The position numbers and the translations under genes are program-made. Of a stretch of 42,980 bases of DNA, positions 17,330 to 27,150 are shown piece after piece. This stretch comes from Actinomycetota bacterium (GTDB taxonomy: Bacteria > Actinomycetota > Acidimicrobiia > Acidimicrobiales > CADCSY01): NCBI GenBank assembly GCA_019347915.1, contig JAHWKL010000006.1, positions 1 to 42,980 of the forward strand, in the 5' to 3' direction. Under the pieces are notes generated by a model, which was given only the letters and a program-made list of their open reading frames with translations, was not told where the DNA came from and ran no database searches. Position 1 is the first letter of the stretch, and each line of letters begins with the position of its first letter.

Positions 17330-18625
17330 GTGTACCGGCCTCCCCCCTCGTACCATGGTTGTCGTGGGACCCGAGGCCCTGGCCGCCCTGCCCCGGCGCC
17401 CACCCGTGCCCTGAACATCTGGGGGCGTCTCCGGCTGGTGGCGGCAGCCGTCGTCGTGGTGCCGGCGGTGGCGCTCGTGGCGGCACTGGTCGGCGGCCTC
17501 GACCGTGCCTGGTGGCCGGGGTTGGCGGTCGCCACCGTCGCTGCCGGCTTCGTGGCCGTGGTCACCTGGCGGGTGGCCAGCCAGGTCGGCGGCTACGTCG
17601 ACGAGCTGGAGCGCAGCCGGGTGGAGTTCCGCCGGGCGCTGGGTCGGCTGGGCCAGGTGCTGGAGGCGTCCGACGACCGCCGGGCGCTGGTGGACGTCCT
17701 GGTGGAGAGCACCCAGGCCATCCTCGGTGCCGAGGCCGCCGTGTTCTTCGCCGACGCCGGGAACCGGACCGTGGCCAAGGTGGCGAGGGGAGCGCCGGGG
17801 GTGATCGAGCAGCGTCTCGAGCACGGTCGGGGCCTGGTCGGCTGGGTGGCCGAGCACGGTCAGGCCGCCCGCTGGCCCCCGGGCCCGGCGGCGCCCGTGC
17901 CCCCCGAGCCCGACGGCGGCACCGCCCTCGCCGTCCCCCTCTACGCCGCCGGCCACCTCTTCGGCGTGCTCGGGCTCTACGGGCGGACGCAGCCGTTCAG
18001 TCTCGACGATCTCGATGACGTCGCCGACTTCGCCCGCCAGGCGCAGACCTCCATCGACCGGACCTTCCTGCACGAGGAGGCCCGCCGCCTGGCCGTCACC
18101 GACGGCCTCACCGGACTGTGGAACCGCCGGCACCTCGACCTGCGCTGCTCCGAGGAGCTCGACCGGGCGGCCCGCTTCGGAGAGCAGTTCGCCCTGGTGA
18201 TGTGCGACCTCGACGGGTTCAACGAGGTGAACAACCGGTTCGGGCACCAGGTCGGCGACGCCCTGCTGGTCGAGGTGGCCGGCCGCCTGACCGGCTCCAC
18301 CCGCCAGGTCGACCTGGTGGCCCGCTACGGCGGCGAGGAGTTCCTCCTGCTCCTGCCCCACACCGATCTGGCCGGCGCCGTGGAGGTGGCCGAGAAGGTC
18401 CGGTCGGCGGTGTGCTGCCAGCCGGTCGCCACTGAAGCCGGTGAGGTCACCATCACCCTCTCTCTGGGCGTTGCCTGCCACCCCGAGCACGGCACCACGG
18501 TGCGGGCCCTGATCGGTGCCGCCGACGCAGCGATGTACGAGGCGAAGCGAGCAGGCAAGAATCGGGTCTGCGTGGCCGGGCACGAGCCCGGGGCGCACCT
18601 CGACCCCGACATCGGAGGCACCTGA
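17330..18625 (+). CDS. Membrane GAF-GGDEF protein (putative diguanylate cyclase); start uncertain
   Basis: TM segments, GAF-like region, then LTDGLTGLWNRRHLDLR...CDLDGFNEVNNRFGHQVGDALL...VARYGGEEFLLLLPHT...AADAAMYEAKRAGKNRV. GGEEF active site intact. Confidence 0.88.
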   Translation: MYRPPPSYHGCRGTRGPGRPAPAPTRALNIWGRLRLVAAAVVVVPAVALVAALVGGLDRAWWPGLAVATVAAGFVAVVTWRVASQVGGYVDELERSRVEFRRALGRLGQVLEASDDRRALVDVLVESTQAILGAEAAVFFADAGNRTVAKVARGAPGVIEQRLEHGRGLVGWVAEHGQAARWPPGPAAPVPPEPDGGTALAVPLYAAGHLFGVLGLYGRTQPFSLDDLDDVADFARQAQTSIDRTFLHEEARRLAVTDGLTGLWNRRHLDLRCSEELDRAARFGEQFALVMCDLDGFNEVNNRFGHQVGDALLVEVAGRLTGSTRQVDLVARYGGEEFLLLLPHTDLAGAVEVAEKVRSAVCCQPVATEAGEVTITLSLGVACHPEHGTTVRALIGAADAAMYEAKRAGKNRVCVAGHEPGAHLDPDIGGT

Positions 18626-18627
18626 AC

Positions 18628-19512
18628 ATGGACCCACGCGTGCGCACGGCCGTCATACCCGCAGCCGGCCTCGGCACCCGCTTCCTGCCCGCGACCAAGG
18701 CTCAGCCCAAGGAGATGCTGACCGTGGTCGACCGCCCGGCCATCCAGTACGTGGTCGAGGAGGCGGCCGCCGCCGGCATCGACAACGTCCTGGTGGTGAC
18801 CAGCCGGGGGAAGTCCTCGATGGAGGACCACTTCGATCGCATGCCGGAGCTCGAGGCGGCGCTGGAGGGCAAGGGCAAGACCGAGGCGCTCGACGCCGTG
18901 GTCGCCCTGGCCTCCTTGGTCCGGATGCACTACGCCCGCCAGGCCGAGCCGCTGGGGTTGGGTCACGCCGTGGCGGTGGCCCGCGACCACGTGCGGGACG
19001 AGCCCTTCGCCGTCCTGCTGCCCGACGAGATCATGGCCGATGGCGCCACCGTGCTGAGAGGGATGCTCGAGACCTACTCCGAGCGGGGCGGGGCCGTCGT
19101 CGCCCTCAAGCGGGTGCCGCCGGCGGAGATCTCCGCCTACGGCTGCCCGCGCGTCGACCCGGTCGAGGAGGGGCTGGTGCGCATCCACGAGGTGGTCGAG
19201 AAGCCCGAGCCCGACCAGGCGCCGTCCGACCTGGCGGTGACCGGTCGCTACGTGTTCCCTCCCGGGATCTTCGACGCCCTCGATCAGGTGGAGCCGGGCC
19301 AGGGCGGCGAGATCCAGCTGACCGACGGCATCGCCCTGCTGGGCCAGTCCGAGCCGGTGTACGGCTGGGTGTTCGAGGAGGGCCGCTACGACGTGGGCAC
19401 GCCCTCCGACCACCTGCGGGCCACGGTCGAGCTGGCGCTGGCCCGCGACGACCTCGGTCCCGAGTTCGGCGCCTTCCTGGCCGACGTGGTGGCCCGTCAC
19501 CAGCTGGGCTGA
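18628..19512 (+). CDS. galU: UTP--glucose-1-phosphate uridylyltransferase
   Basis: RTAVIPAAGLGTRFLPATKAQPKEMLTVVDRPAIQYVVEEA...LGHAVAVARDHV...LPDEIM. Confidence 0.96.
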   Translation: MDPRVRTAVIPAAGLGTRFLPATKAQPKEMLTVVDRPAIQYVVEEAAAAGIDNVLVVTSRGKSSMEDHFDRMPELEAALEGKGKTEALDAVVALASLVRMHYARQAEPLGLGHAVAVARDHVRDEPFAVLLPDEIMADGATVLRGMLETYSERGGAVVALKRVPPAEISAYGCPRVDPVEEGLVRIHEVVEKPEPDQAPSDLAVTGRYVFPPGIFDALDQVEPGQGGEIQLTDGIALLGQSEPVYGWVFEEGRYDVGTPSDHLRATVELALARDDLGPEFGAFLADVVARHQLG

Positions 19513-20741
19513 TGCCGCTGGTCCCCCTGGCCGAGGCCCGGGACCACGTCCTGGCCTCGTGCCACCTCCTGGCGCCGGTGACCGTCGCCCTGGCTGACGC
19601 CCTGGATCGGGCGGCGGCGGCGGCGATCACCGCCGACGCGTGCGTCCCCCCGTTCGACAACAGCGCCATGGACGGGTTCGCGGTGCGCTCGACCGACACG
19701 GTCGGGGGGCCGGTGACGCTCGAGGTGGTGGGCACCCTGGCCGCCGGCCAGGCGCCCGGGGTCGAGGTGGGACCGGGCCAGGCCGTGCGCATCATGACCG
19801 GTGCGCCGGTGCCGGCCGGCGCCGACGCCGTGGTGATGGTCGAGCGGACGGCGGCGTTGGACGGGGGCCGCCGGGTGCAGGTGGATGCCGAGGTGGCGGT
19901 GGGCACCGCGGTGCGCCGGGCCGGCGAGGACCTGCGCCCCGGGGACGGGGCCCTGGCCGCCGGCGACGTGCTCACTCCCGGCCTGCTCGGGGTGCTGGCC
20001 AGCCTGGGCGTGGCCGAGGTGGCGGTGTTCCCCCGGGCCCGGGTGGGGGTGCTGTCCACCGGGGACGAGTTGGTGGAGCCGCCGGCGCCGCTGCGTCCCG
20101 GCCAGATCCGCGACTCCAACCGCCCGACCCTGCTGGCCCTGGTCGCCTCGGCCGGCTGCCAGGCCGTCGACCTGGGCCTGGTGGCTGACGACGAGGCGGT
20201 GCTCACCGAGGCGTTCCGCCATGGCGTGGCGTCGTGCGACGCCGTGGTCACGAGCGGCGGGGTGAGCATGGGCGACCTCGACCTGGTGAAGGTGGTCCTC
20301 GACCGCCTCGGCGACATGCGGTGGATGCAGGTGGCGATCAAGCCGGCCAAGCCGCTGGCCTTCGGCACGGTGGGCCGCACCCCGGTGTTCGGCCTGCCGG
20401 GCAACCCGGTGTCGTCGATGGTCAGCTTCGAGCTGTTCGCCCGTCCCGCCCTGCGGCGGATGATGGGCTTCCCGCTGGCGGTGGCCGACCGCCCCGTCGT
20501 CCCCGCCGTCGCCGGCGAGGCGCTCCGCCGCCGGGCCGACGGCAAGACCCACTTCGTCCGCGTGGTCGCCTCCATGGGCGACGACGGCCGTTACCGGGTG
20601 CGCTCGGCGGGGGGGCAGGGCTCGCACCAGCTGCGGGCCATGGCCGCCGCCAACGCCCTGGCCGTGCTGCCCGACGGCGACGGCGCCGAGGCGGGGGACG
20701 TGGTGGACGCCATGCTGCTCGGCGCCGGCGCCGTAGGCTGA
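19512..20741 (+). CDS. moeA: MoeA/gephyrin-like molybdopterin molybdotransferase
   Basis: FDNSAMDGFAVRS...AVRIMTGAPVPAGADAVVMVE...VLSTGDELVEP...QIRDSNRPTL...SGGVSMGDLDLVKVVL...GLPGNPVSSMVSFELF; start overlaps the galU stop (TGATG). Confidence 0.95.
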   Translation: MPLVPLAEARDHVLASCHLLAPVTVALADALDRAAAAAITADACVPPFDNSAMDGFAVRSTDTVGGPVTLEVVGTLAAGQAPGVEVGPGQAVRIMTGAPVPAGADAVVMVERTAALDGGRRVQVDAEVAVGTAVRRAGEDLRPGDGALAAGDVLTPGLLGVLASLGVAEVAVFPRARVGVLSTGDELVEPPAPLRPGQIRDSNRPTLLALVASAGCQAVDLGLVADDEAVLTEAFRHGVASCDAVVTSGGVSMGDLDLVKVVLDRLGDMRWMQVAIKPAKPLAFGTVGRTPVFGLPGNPVSSMVSFELFARPALRRMMGFPLAVADRPVVPAVAGEALRRRADGKTHFVRVVASMGDDGRYRVRSAGGQGSHQLRAMAAANALAVLPDGDGAEAGDVVDAMLLGAGAVG

Positions 20742-20745
20742 CTCG

Positions 20746-21729
<984 letters not shown>

Positions 21730-21807
21730 GGCGCCGTCCGGCAACCGGGCCCGCCTGCCACCACGGTGCGGGCGAGCGGGGCGACGGGCGCGCCTACACT
21801 TCCGGAC

Positions 21808-22314
21808 GTGTCTGGGCGGGAGCTGACGCATCTTGATCCGCTGGGCCGTGCCCGCATGATCGACGTCAGCCCCAAGGAGGCCAGCCAGCGCCGGGCCCTG
21901 GCTCGCTGCCGGGTGTTCATGCAGCCTGAGACGACGAGCCTCGTGGCCCGGGGGGCGGTGAGCAAGGGGGACGTGCTGGCGGTGGCCCGGGTGGCGGGCA
22001 TCCAGGCGGCCAAGCGCACGGCTGACCTCATCCCTCTGTGCCACCCGCTGCTCGTGGGATCGGTGTTCGTCAACTTCACCATCGACGACGCCTGGATCGA
22101 GATCGAGGCCCAGGTCGAGACCGTCGACCGGACCGGGGTCGAGATGGAGGCGCTCACCGCCTGCTCCGTGGCGGCGCTGACCATCTACGACATGTGCAAG
22201 TCGGCCGACCGCAGCATGACCATCGGGGACCTCACGCTGTGGGAGAAGACCGGTGGTCGCTCGGGTGTCTACCGCCGCCCGCCGGAGCCCGACGGGCCCC
22301 GCTCCGACGCCTGA
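21808..22314 (+). CDS. moaC: Cyclic pyranopterin monophosphate synthase MoaC
   Basis: MIDVSPKEASQRRALARC...AAKRTADLIPLCHPL...GVEMEALTACSVAALTIYDMCKSADR. Confidence 0.95.
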   Translation: MSGRELTHLDPLGRARMIDVSPKEASQRRALARCRVFMQPETTSLVARGAVSKGDVLAVARVAGIQAAKRTADLIPLCHPLLVGSVFVNFTIDDAWIEIEAQVETVDRTGVEMEALTACSVAALTIYDMCKSADRSMTIGDLTLWEKTGGRSGVYRRPPEPDGPRSDA

Positions 22315-22452
22315 GACGGGCCTCGGGGTTGTGACCCGCTGGTCGCCGTAGTAGAACCGCAACGCGAACGTCATCGGGGGGCGGCACTCACAGCATCCAC
22401 CCGGAGCCGGAACGGTCCGGGTACGGTCAACGAAGAAAGCAGAGGGCGGAGC

Positions 22453-23016
22453 GTGTCACTGGTGGTTCTGGTCATCCTTGCCATCGTTTGGGCGGTTTTC
22501 CTCCTCCCGCAGCTCTTCCGGGCGCGGGCGGAGCGCTCGAGCGACTCCATCGGCAACTTCCGCCACCAGCTGTCGGTGCTCGAGCGCACCACCCCCGCCG
22601 GCTCACGGTCGGTGACCCAGTTGCGCCCGGTCTCCGGGCCCCGGTCCCCCGTCACCGGCAGCAGCCCTGCCCGTGGTCGTCACGTGGCGCCCGAGCGCCG
22701 TCGGGCTGCTCCTGCGCCTCGCCCGGCGGCCCCTCGCCCCGGCACCGCCTCAGGTCGGGCGCTGGTCCGCAAGCGCCGGCGCGACGTCTTCTGCGGGCTC
22801 CTCGTGGCCATGGGCGCCACCCTGGTCCTGAGCCTCATCCCGTCGCTGCGGATGATGCTCCTGCTCCACGTGGTGGTCGACCTGCTGTTCGCCGGCTACA
22901 TCGCCCTGCTCATCCGGGCCCGCAACGTCGCCGCCGAGCGCGAGCTCAAGGTCCGCTTCCTCCCCGGCATGGTCACTCCCCAGCCGGCCCTGCTGCTGCG
23001 CCGCTCGGCCAACTGA
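22453..23016 (+). CDS. Membrane protein, GlpR-like (putative gephyrin-like protein receptor) by topology and neighbourhood
   Basis: N-terminal TM MSLVVLVILAIVWAVFLLPQLFRARAERSSDSIGNFRHQLSVL, Pro/Arg-rich linker, two C-terminal TMs; in the galU-moeA neighbourhood. Confidence 0.55.
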   Translation: MSLVVLVILAIVWAVFLLPQLFRARAERSSDSIGNFRHQLSVLERTTPAGSRSVTQLRPVSGPRSPVTGSSPARGRHVAPERRRAAPAPRPAAPRPGTASGRALVRKRRRDVFCGLLVAMGATLVLSLIPSLRMMLLLHVVVDLLFAGYIALLIRARNVAAERELKVRFLPGMVTPQPALLLRRSAN

Positions 23017-23071
23017 TCCGTCGGCAGGAGGCCGCTGGCGCCGAGCCGGCGCCACCTGAGGCGGGGCGACC

Positions 23072-24019
<948 letters not shown>

Positions 24020-24033
24020 CATGAGCACCCCGC

Positions 24034-24106
24034 GGGGGTGTAGCTCAGTTGGCAGAGCGCTACGTTCGCAACGTAGAAGTCGGCGGTTCGAATCCGCTCA
24101 CCTCCA
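24034..24106 (+). tRNA. tRNA-Ala(CGC)
   Basis: Cloverleaf GGGGGTGTAGCTCAGTTGGCAGAGCGCTACGTTCGCAACGTAGAAGTCGGCGGTTCGAATCCGCTCACCTCCA; anticodon loop TTCGCAA; G3:U70 Ala identity pair; CCA not encoded. Confidence 0.95.
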
Positions 24107-24176
24107 CCCGCCTCCGACCGCACCACCTGACAAAGCAACCTTGTCACCACACACACCGACCTTGTAGCCTCCGGGT

Positions 24177-24419
24177 GTGGCACTTCACACGTTCAAGGTC
24201 TCCGAGCGGGGCCAGATGGCGCTACCGGCCGAGGCACGGCGGCGCTGGGACCTCGTGCAGGGCGGCGCAGTCGAGATCGCTGACCTCGGCGACGCCTTGG
24301 TGATCGTCCCGGCCGGGCGAGGCGGACTGCGGGCGCTGCTGCTCGAGGCGGTCGAGGCGGCCGGCGGCTACGAAGCCCTCGCCGCCAACGTCGCTGCCGA
24401 CGATCCCGACCTGGCTTGA
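24177..24419 (+). CDS. AbrB/MazE/SpoVT-type antitoxin
   Basis: MALHTFKVSERGQMALPAEARRRWDLVQGGAVEIADLGDALVIVPAG is a swapped-hairpin AbrB fold pattern; overlaps the next ORF by TTGA. Confidence 0.82.
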   Translation: MALHTFKVSERGQMALPAEARRRWDLVQGGAVEIADLGDALVIVPAGRGGLRALLLEAVEAAGGYEALAANVAADDPDLA

Positions 24420-24862
24420 GCGCCGGTGTCGTCCTCGTCGACGACCACCTGCTGCTGCGCCTCCTGCTCGACGACGAGCCGCCCGAGCTGCGGCCGGAGG
24501 GCGCGGCGATGTTCACCACGGGGCTCTGGTACCACCGCCTCTGCCGAGCGCTCCGAGATCAGACCGTGACCGGCGCCATGTCGAAGTCCCTCGGCAACGT
24601 CGACGCCCACATCGCCAGCGAAGTCGTGCGCTCGGCCGTCGAGCTGCCGCCGTCGATCGGGCTGACGTCGCTGCGGTCCCTCGGTTGGCGAATGGCCGAT
24701 CTGGTGGCGAGCGGCGCCCGCCTCAACCTGCTCTCGCTCGAGGCACTCGCAGCCGCCGAGCACCTGGGGGCGGAGATCTGCCTGGCGACCGGGGACGACA
24801 ACCCGCCACTCCGCCAGGCGGCTGACCACCGGGGATTGGCGCTTCGGTTGGTCAGCGGCTGA
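24416..24862 (+). CDS. PIN-like toxin (VapC-like), divergent
   Basis: VVLVDDHLLLRLLLDDEP...LNLLSLEALAAAEHLGAEICLATGDDNPPLRQAADHRGLALRLV; coupled to the AbrB-type antitoxin. Confidence 0.6.
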   Translation: MSAGVVLVDDHLLLRLLLDDEPPELRPEGAAMFTTGLWYHRLCRALRDQTVTGAMSKSLGNVDAHIASEVVRSAVELPPSIGLTSLRSLGWRMADLVASGARLNLLSLEALAAAEHLGAEICLATGDDNPPLRQAADHRGLALRLVSG

Positions 24863-24968
24863 GACGACGTTGCTTCGGACCCTCCAGTTCCCGGAGGTCA
24901 TTCGGGACCGGCCGACCAGGGCGTAGGGACGGCGACGACAATGGTGGCAATGACCTGGAGACCGGAAG

Positions 24969-26345
24969 GTGGTCGCCATGCCCTCGCCTGACGAACAGCC
25001 CCTCGACCCGATCGGCGATGCCGTCGCCCAAGCCCTCGCCGAGGTGCTGTTCGGAGCGACGGTGTCGATCACCCACGCAGGGAGCGGGTCGGAGCCCTCC
25101 GATGCCGGCGTCAAGGAGGCATCGGCGTCAGCGACCGGTCCGGGCCCGGCGGGGTGGGCCACCACCATCACCATCGGTCTGAGGCCCCAGGTCGCCCGCT
25201 TGCTGCACGGCGGGCCGACGGCGCTCGAGGAGCTGATCGGCGTGCTCCCCGGTGCCGGGCTGCGCGCTGCCGCCCAGCTCCGTAGCACCGTGGGCGGCAG
25301 GGAACGGTCGACTTCCACTGTGCGCCGAGCGGTGCGTGACACCCTGGCGGCGGAGATCCTCGCCGTCTACTTCACGTCCCGCCTGGGCCGCGCATCTCCG
25401 GGTCACCTCATCGAAGAGACCCTCGACTACCTCATCGAGCTGAGTGGCACGAGGGTGGAGGCGCACGAGGTGACCCACGGAGTCGTCGTCACCGACGTGC
25501 TGCACGACCGCCCCCGCCTCGAGCTGCGATACCCCGACGACCTGCGGCCGGCCAAGCGAGCGCCGCTGCTGTTCGACGGGAAGCAATCGGTGCTGATCGT
25601 GGACCCGTTCGGTCGCGCCCGCACCGAGCTGCAACGCCATCGCTTCCACCGCTTCAGCGACACGCCGGCGCCACCTCGGGCGACCGAAGGGTCACTCGAC
25701 AGCGGCTCCCTGGTCGCCCTCGCCACCAGAGCACTCGGCGGCATCGGCTTCTACGCGCGGGGTGATCGCAGCATCTGGACCTTCGTGGACGGCCGACCGC
25801 TGCTGGTTCGTCGCAGCGAGCATTGGACGGCATTCCCGGTGGAGCTGGCGGTTGCCATCTCCAACATGATCGGTGGTGGCCCGGCGGCAGAAGTGGTGGC
25901 CCACGCCGCCTCCATGATCTCGGCCCGCCCCCAGGGCGCCATCCTCGCCATCGTCGAGGATCCAACCGCGCTCGACGGCATGGTCTCGCCCAAGGATCGT
26001 TACGACCTGCGCGACGGGATCGACCCGACGGCGATGCGCCCGGAGACGCGGCTGCATCACCTCGTCGATGGCGAGGACCTCGACGAGCGCACCGTCGCTC
26101 GGCTGGCGGCGCTCGACGGCGCAACCGTGCTCGACCGTGCGGGCCGCCTCATCGCCTACGGCGCCATCGTCACGACCGCCGACAGCGAACACGAGGGGGC
26201 GCGCACGTCCGCAGCGCGGACGCTGTCGCAGGTGGCCTTGGTGGTGCTGAAGATCTCGGTCGACGGTGACATCACGATCTTCCGGGACGGCGACGCGGTC
26301 ACGACGCTGCTCGGCCATCCGACACACTCGGTGCCGGCGGGATGA
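24969..26345 (+). CDS. DisA_N / diadenylate-cyclase-like domain protein with N-terminal putative sensor region
   Basis: C-terminal ARPQGAILAIVEDPTALDGMVSP...LAALDGATVLDRAGRLIAYGAIVTTADSEHEGARTSAARTLSQVALVVLKISVDGDITIFRDG parallels DAC motifs (DGA retained, RHR region degenerate). Confidence 0.6.
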   Translation: MVAMPSPDEQPLDPIGDAVAQALAEVLFGATVSITHAGSGSEPSDAGVKEASASATGPGPAGWATTITIGLRPQVARLLHGGPTALEELIGVLPGAGLRAAAQLRSTVGGRERSTSTVRRAVRDTLAAEILAVYFTSRLGRASPGHLIEETLDYLIELSGTRVEAHEVTHGVVVTDVLHDRPRLELRYPDDLRPAKRAPLLFDGKQSVLIVDPFGRARTELQRHRFHRFSDTPAPPRATEGSLDSGSLVALATRALGGIGFYARGDRSIWTFVDGRPLLVRRSEHWTAFPVELAVAISNMIGGGPAAEVVAHAASMISARPQGAILAIVEDPTALDGMVSPKDRYDLRDGIDPTAMRPETRLHHLVDGEDLDERTVARLAALDGATVLDRAGRLIAYGAIVTTADSEHEGARTSAARTLSQVALVVLKISVDGDITIFRDGDAVTTLLGHPTHSVPAG

Positions 26346-26388
26346 GCACGTCGGGCGCAGCCGCTGCCGACCAAAGCGCACCTGGCGG

Positions 26389-27123
26389 TCACACCGCCAG
26401 CAGGAGTGCGGCGTAGCCCCCGGCGCCGGCCAGGAACGGCAGGAAGCGGCTCCGCCGCTCGCTCGGCAGCTCCTCTTTCAACACGTTGAGGATCACTCCT
26501 CCGCCGAGGAAGGCGAGGGGGACGGCGATGGCGGCGGGGGACAGTTCCACGGCCAGCCCCACCGCCCACCCAGCGAGTAGCCCCAGAGAGACGACCCAGC
26601 GCCCCGTGTGGGCGTACGCACGCTTGTGGTGCTCCTGCAACGAGAAGTCCGTGACGAGGAAGTGCACGGCCATGGCGAAGGCGAAGGTGACGACGGCCAC
26701 CACACCGGTGTCTTCTCGGTGCACGAGGAGGTAACCGATGAGGGCGTTGTAGAGGAGGAAGGAACCGATGCTCACCCGGAAGGCGGCAGGAGTGGTGGCG
26801 TCCTCTCCGCTCTGGTCCCGCCGCTGCTGGCGCGACGAGAGGGCCAGGTGCTCGAGACCGTAGAAAAGAGCGAGGCCGGCCAGGGCGATCAACCACACGT
26901 GGCGCTCCAACACCGGCAGCCATGCCTCTTCCTCGAAGGCTGCCTGGCCCTCCTGCAGTTCCGGGAGGAGGTGGACGAAGACGTAGGCGACGGAGATCCC
27001 TCCGGCCAGCGACAGCCAGCGGCTACGAGGTATGCCCTCGAGGAAGCGCAGCTTGCCCGCCGTCAGGTGGACCAGCGTCAGGGCCAGGGCGGCGGTGAGG
27101 GCGAGCAGTTCCACGGACGACAT
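26389..27123 (-). CDS. ZIP-like integral membrane protein
   Basis: Seven or eight hydrophobic segments; LAGGISVAYVFVHLLPEL and PLAFLGGGVILNVLKEELPSE are ZIP-like. Confidence 0.6.
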   Translation of the reverse strand: MSSVELLALTAALALTLVHLTAGKLRFLEGIPRSRWLSLAGGISVAYVFVHLLPELQEGQAAFEEEAWLPVLERHVWLIALAGLALFYGLEHLALSSRQQRRDQSGEDATTPAAFRVSIGSFLLYNALIGYLLVHREDTGVVAVVTFAFAMAVHFLVTDFSLQEHHKRAYAHTGRWVVSLGLLAGWAVGLAVELSPAAIAVPLAFLGGGVILNVLKEELPSERRSRFLPFLAGAGGYAALLLAV

Positions 27124-27150
27124 GCCTCCACCATCCCCAATCCGACGGCG

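Noticed and set aside
22371-22655. Minus ORF overlapping moaC-GlpR-like intergenic region (also 21346..22374)
   Set aside because: Antisense, composition unlike a real protein, no SD or motif.
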